Assembly: GCA_947476515.1 (NCBI GenBank)
Contig: CANJQZ010000080.1
Location: forward strand, 1 to 7,955
Direction of reading: 5' to 3'
DNA from: Flavobacteriales bacterium
GTDB lineage: Bacteria; Bacteroidota; Bacteroidia; Flavobacteriales_D; Crocinitomicaceae
Length of the DNA: 7,955 bases
Shown: positions 6,415 through 7,955 of the stretch, in pieces
Numbering within the stretch: position 1 is the first letter of the stretch
Layout: each line of letters opens with the position of its first letter
The notes under the pieces: generated by a model
What the model saw: the letters and a program-made list of their open reading frames with translations, nothing else
Told to the model about the DNA's origin: nothing
Databases searched by the model: none
Position numbers and translations under genes: made by a program

Positions 6415-7955
6415 ATGAAGCATTTGCTTTTAGCTTGCTTATTTAGTTTTACGGCAAATTTTTATTTCGCGCAACAGGCAGTTGAAGCGGGGACAGCTCA
6501 AGTTGCTCATGCTGGAGCTTTCTTTGAAAATAAAGGGCAATGGCCTCAAGGTGTATTGTTCAGAACACAAATTCAAGGAGGGAATCTTTGGCTGCAAGAA
6601 GGTAAACTGGTGTATCACCTTCAAGATTTTTCAGATTTGCACAAAGCGCATTTTAATGGTGTCAGTTCAGAAACTCCAAAAATCAGAGAAGAAGTAGTTC
6701 ATGTAAATTTTATTGGCTCTAATAAAAAATGCGCTATCGATAAAATTGGAAAAAGTGCTTACTATTATAACTATATCTTAGGATCAGATTCAACTAAATG
6801 GGCGCATGATGTTCATGGTTATGAAAGTGTGGTTTTAAATTCCATCTACCCGGGAATTGACTTGCGTATGCAGACCTCTCTTTCACAAACAAAATATGAA
6901 TTTGAATTGGAAGCAGGAGCTGACCCGAATAAGATTATAATTTCCTATGCAGGTCAAAATCATATGCAAATCGATAGGAAGGGAAATCTCATTTTGAAGA
7001 CCGAATTAGGAAACATTATTGAGCAAAAACCGATCGCTTATCAAATGGTTGGGGGTAAAAAAAATCTAATCGCTTGTGCTTATCAACTGCAAGATAGTAT
7101 CGTAACTTTTAAATTAGGACATTATAATTCTTCCCTTCCATTGGTAATTGATCCGGTGCTTGTTTTTGCTACTTACGATGGAGCTATTTCAGACAATTTT
7201 GGAATGACAGCCACTTATACTCAAGACGGTAGCGCTTTTTCTGCAGGAACTGTTTTTGGAAATAATTATCCTTTACCAGATTTAGCCACTTATAACATCG
7301 CATCTAATTTTACAGCTGTTTCTGGTAATTATGGAATAACAGATGTATTTATTTCTAAATATTCCTCCAACGGAACCGCCATGCTTTGGAGTACTTTTTT
7401 AGGAGGAGGAGATGCCTTTGCAGGAACAGAAACAGCGCACAGTCTTATTTGCGACTCCAGTGATAACTTGTATATTTTCGGAGCTACTTCCTCAGTAAAT
7501 TTCCCTACAACTGCAGGCGCATTTCAGCCCAATCATGCAGGAGGGAATGCAGGAGCGAATTTTTTATACAATGGGGTGTATTTTTCTAATCAAGGTTCTG
7601 ATATCTATGTTTCAAAACTCAGTGCCAATGGGCATAATTTACTAGCATCTACCTATGTTGGTGGAGCCTCAAATGATGGGGTGAACTATAAAATCACTTC
7701 TCTTCCTTATAATTCACCAGCACTTTACGATTCTTTGACGACCAATTATGGCGATCAATTTAGAGGAGAAATCATGCTAGATGAAAATAATAATGTATTG
7801 ATAGGTTCTTGTTCAAGATCTACTAATTTTCCTACGGTTGGTGCTTTTCAAGCCAATAATGCAGGTGGACAAGACGCGGTTGTATTTAAGTTGAACACCA
7901 ATTTCACCAACCTAATTTTCTCTTCCTATTATGGTGGAAGTTTGAATGATGCCTG
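6415..7955 (+). CDS. Secreted DUF7948/SBBP beta-propeller repeat protein, probable T9SS cargo (3' end outside window)
   Basis: An uninterrupted frame of 513 codons starts at ATG 6415 and leaves through the right edge. The start is supported by a signal peptide, MKHLLLACLFSFTANFYFA, with likely cleavage before QQ (residue 20). Residues 35-250 match the N-terminal domain now called DUF7948, common in Bacteroidota secreted proteins: FFENKGQWPQGVLFR, YYYNYILGSDSTKWA, YPGIDLRMQ, KYEFELEAGADPNKI, KPIAYQ and LPLVIDPVLVFATY occur in the usual order. From residue 310 come SBBP (seven-bladed beta-propeller) repeats with the motifs DVFISKYSSNG, WSTFLGGG, NLYIFGATSSVNFPTTAGAFQ and STYVGG. Full-length relatives usually continue through more blades, often PKD or Ig-like domains, to a T9SS C-terminal sorting domain, which would lie beyond the window. 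It is likely exported to the cell surface; its function is unknown. It is transcribed away from the four minus-strand genes. Confidence 0.9.
   Translation, partial: MKHLLLACLFSFTANFYFAQQAVEAGTAQVAHAGAFFENKGQWPQGVLFRTQIQGGNLWLQEGKLVYHLQDFSDLHKAHFNGVSSETPKIREEVVHVNFIGSNKKCAIDKIGKSAYYYNYILGSDSTKWAHDVHGYESVVLNSIYPGIDLRMQTSLSQTKYEFELEAGADPNKIIISYAGQNHMQIDRKGNLILKTELGNIIEQKPIAYQMVGGKKNLIACAYQLQDSIVTFKLGHYNSSLPLVIDPVLVFATYDGAISDNFGMTATYTQDGSAFSAGTVFGNNYPLPDLATYNIASNFTAVSGNYGITDVFISKYSSNGTAMLWSTFLGGGDAFAGTETAHSLICDSSDNLYIFGATSSVNFPTTAGAFQPNHAGGNAGANFLYNGVYFSNQGSDIYVSKLSANGHNLLASTYVGGASNDGVNYKITSLPYNSPALYDSLTTNYGDQFRGEIMLDENNNVLIGSCSRSTNFPTVGAFQANNAGGQDAVVFKLNTNFTNLIFSSYYGGSLNDA
7342..7953 (+). repeat. 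SBBP beta-propeller blade repeats within the secreted protein
   Basis: Two full repeats and the start of a third are visible at residues 310-395, 396-486 and 487-513. Each begins with a DxxxxKxxxxG strand (DVFISKYSSNG, DIYVSKLSANG, DAVVFKLNTN), followed by a STYxGG-type strand (STFLGGG, STYVGG, SSYYGGS). The first two continue with a DxxNN turn (DSSDNLYIFG, DENNNVLIG) and NFPTxGAFQxNxAGG. The nucleotide copies around 7500-7545 and 7827-7872 are clearly related but diverged. Both full repeats carry extra loop residues, about 379-394 in the first and 424-446 in the second, so blade spacing is irregular. Confidence 0.8.

Noticed and set aside
6482..6697. Open frame of 71 codons, plus strand
   Set aside because: It lies in another frame inside the DUF7948 domain, whose conserved residues are encoded by the main frame across the same bases.
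1..7955. Search for CRISPR arrays, tRNA genes, insertion sequences or defence genes
   Set aside because: No regularly spaced identical repeats, transposase motifs, terminal inverted repeats or cloverleaf sequences were seen; almost all the sequence is covered by five well-supported genes.

Overview
The window looks like an ordinary stretch of chromosome from a member of the Bacteroidota, probably Flavobacteriales and possibly near Crocinitomicaceae. This rests on the AT-rich sequence, the near absence of Shine-Dalgarno sites, and two very large secreted proteins of types found almost only in Bacteroidota that carry a type IX secretion system (T9SS). No taxon was tested by a search, so the placement is inference. 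There is no sign of mobile elements, CRISPR arrays, tRNA or rRNA genes.

Layout: bases 1-6257 hold four genes on the minus strand, read from right to left. First is an NPD-family flavoprotein of the nitronate monooxygenase/FabK type (5301-6257). One base after its stop comes a zinc peptidase of family M16 with an intact HxxEH motif (4052-5299). Overlapping that by 8 bases is a second M16 protein that has lost the zinc site but keeps the R/Y pair (2791-4059). After a 31-base gap comes a secreted multidomain protein with fibronectin type III-like modules (1-2759), which runs off the left edge. A 157-base divergent intergenic region (6258-6414) separates this block from a plus-strand gene for a secreted protein with a DUF7948-like N-terminal domain followed by SBBP beta-propeller repeats (6415-7955), which runs off the right edge. 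The two edge genes are the longest reading frames in the window.

How the genes may work together: the two M16 proteins very probably form one heterodimeric peptidase, one subunit supplying zinc catalysis and the other helping bind the substrate. Their overlap suggests translational coupling. The flavoprotein is probably transcribed with them, but no shared pathway is obvious. The two flanking secreted proteins are typical surface or exported T9SS cargo. Their C-terminal sorting domains lie outside the window, so export by T9SS is inferred from their N-terminal architecture. Nothing here amounts to a clearly new system. The points most worth a second look are the M16 pair and its neighbours, the corrected start of the first M16 gene, the uncertain enzyme class of the flavoprotein, and the short repeats in the divergent promoter region.
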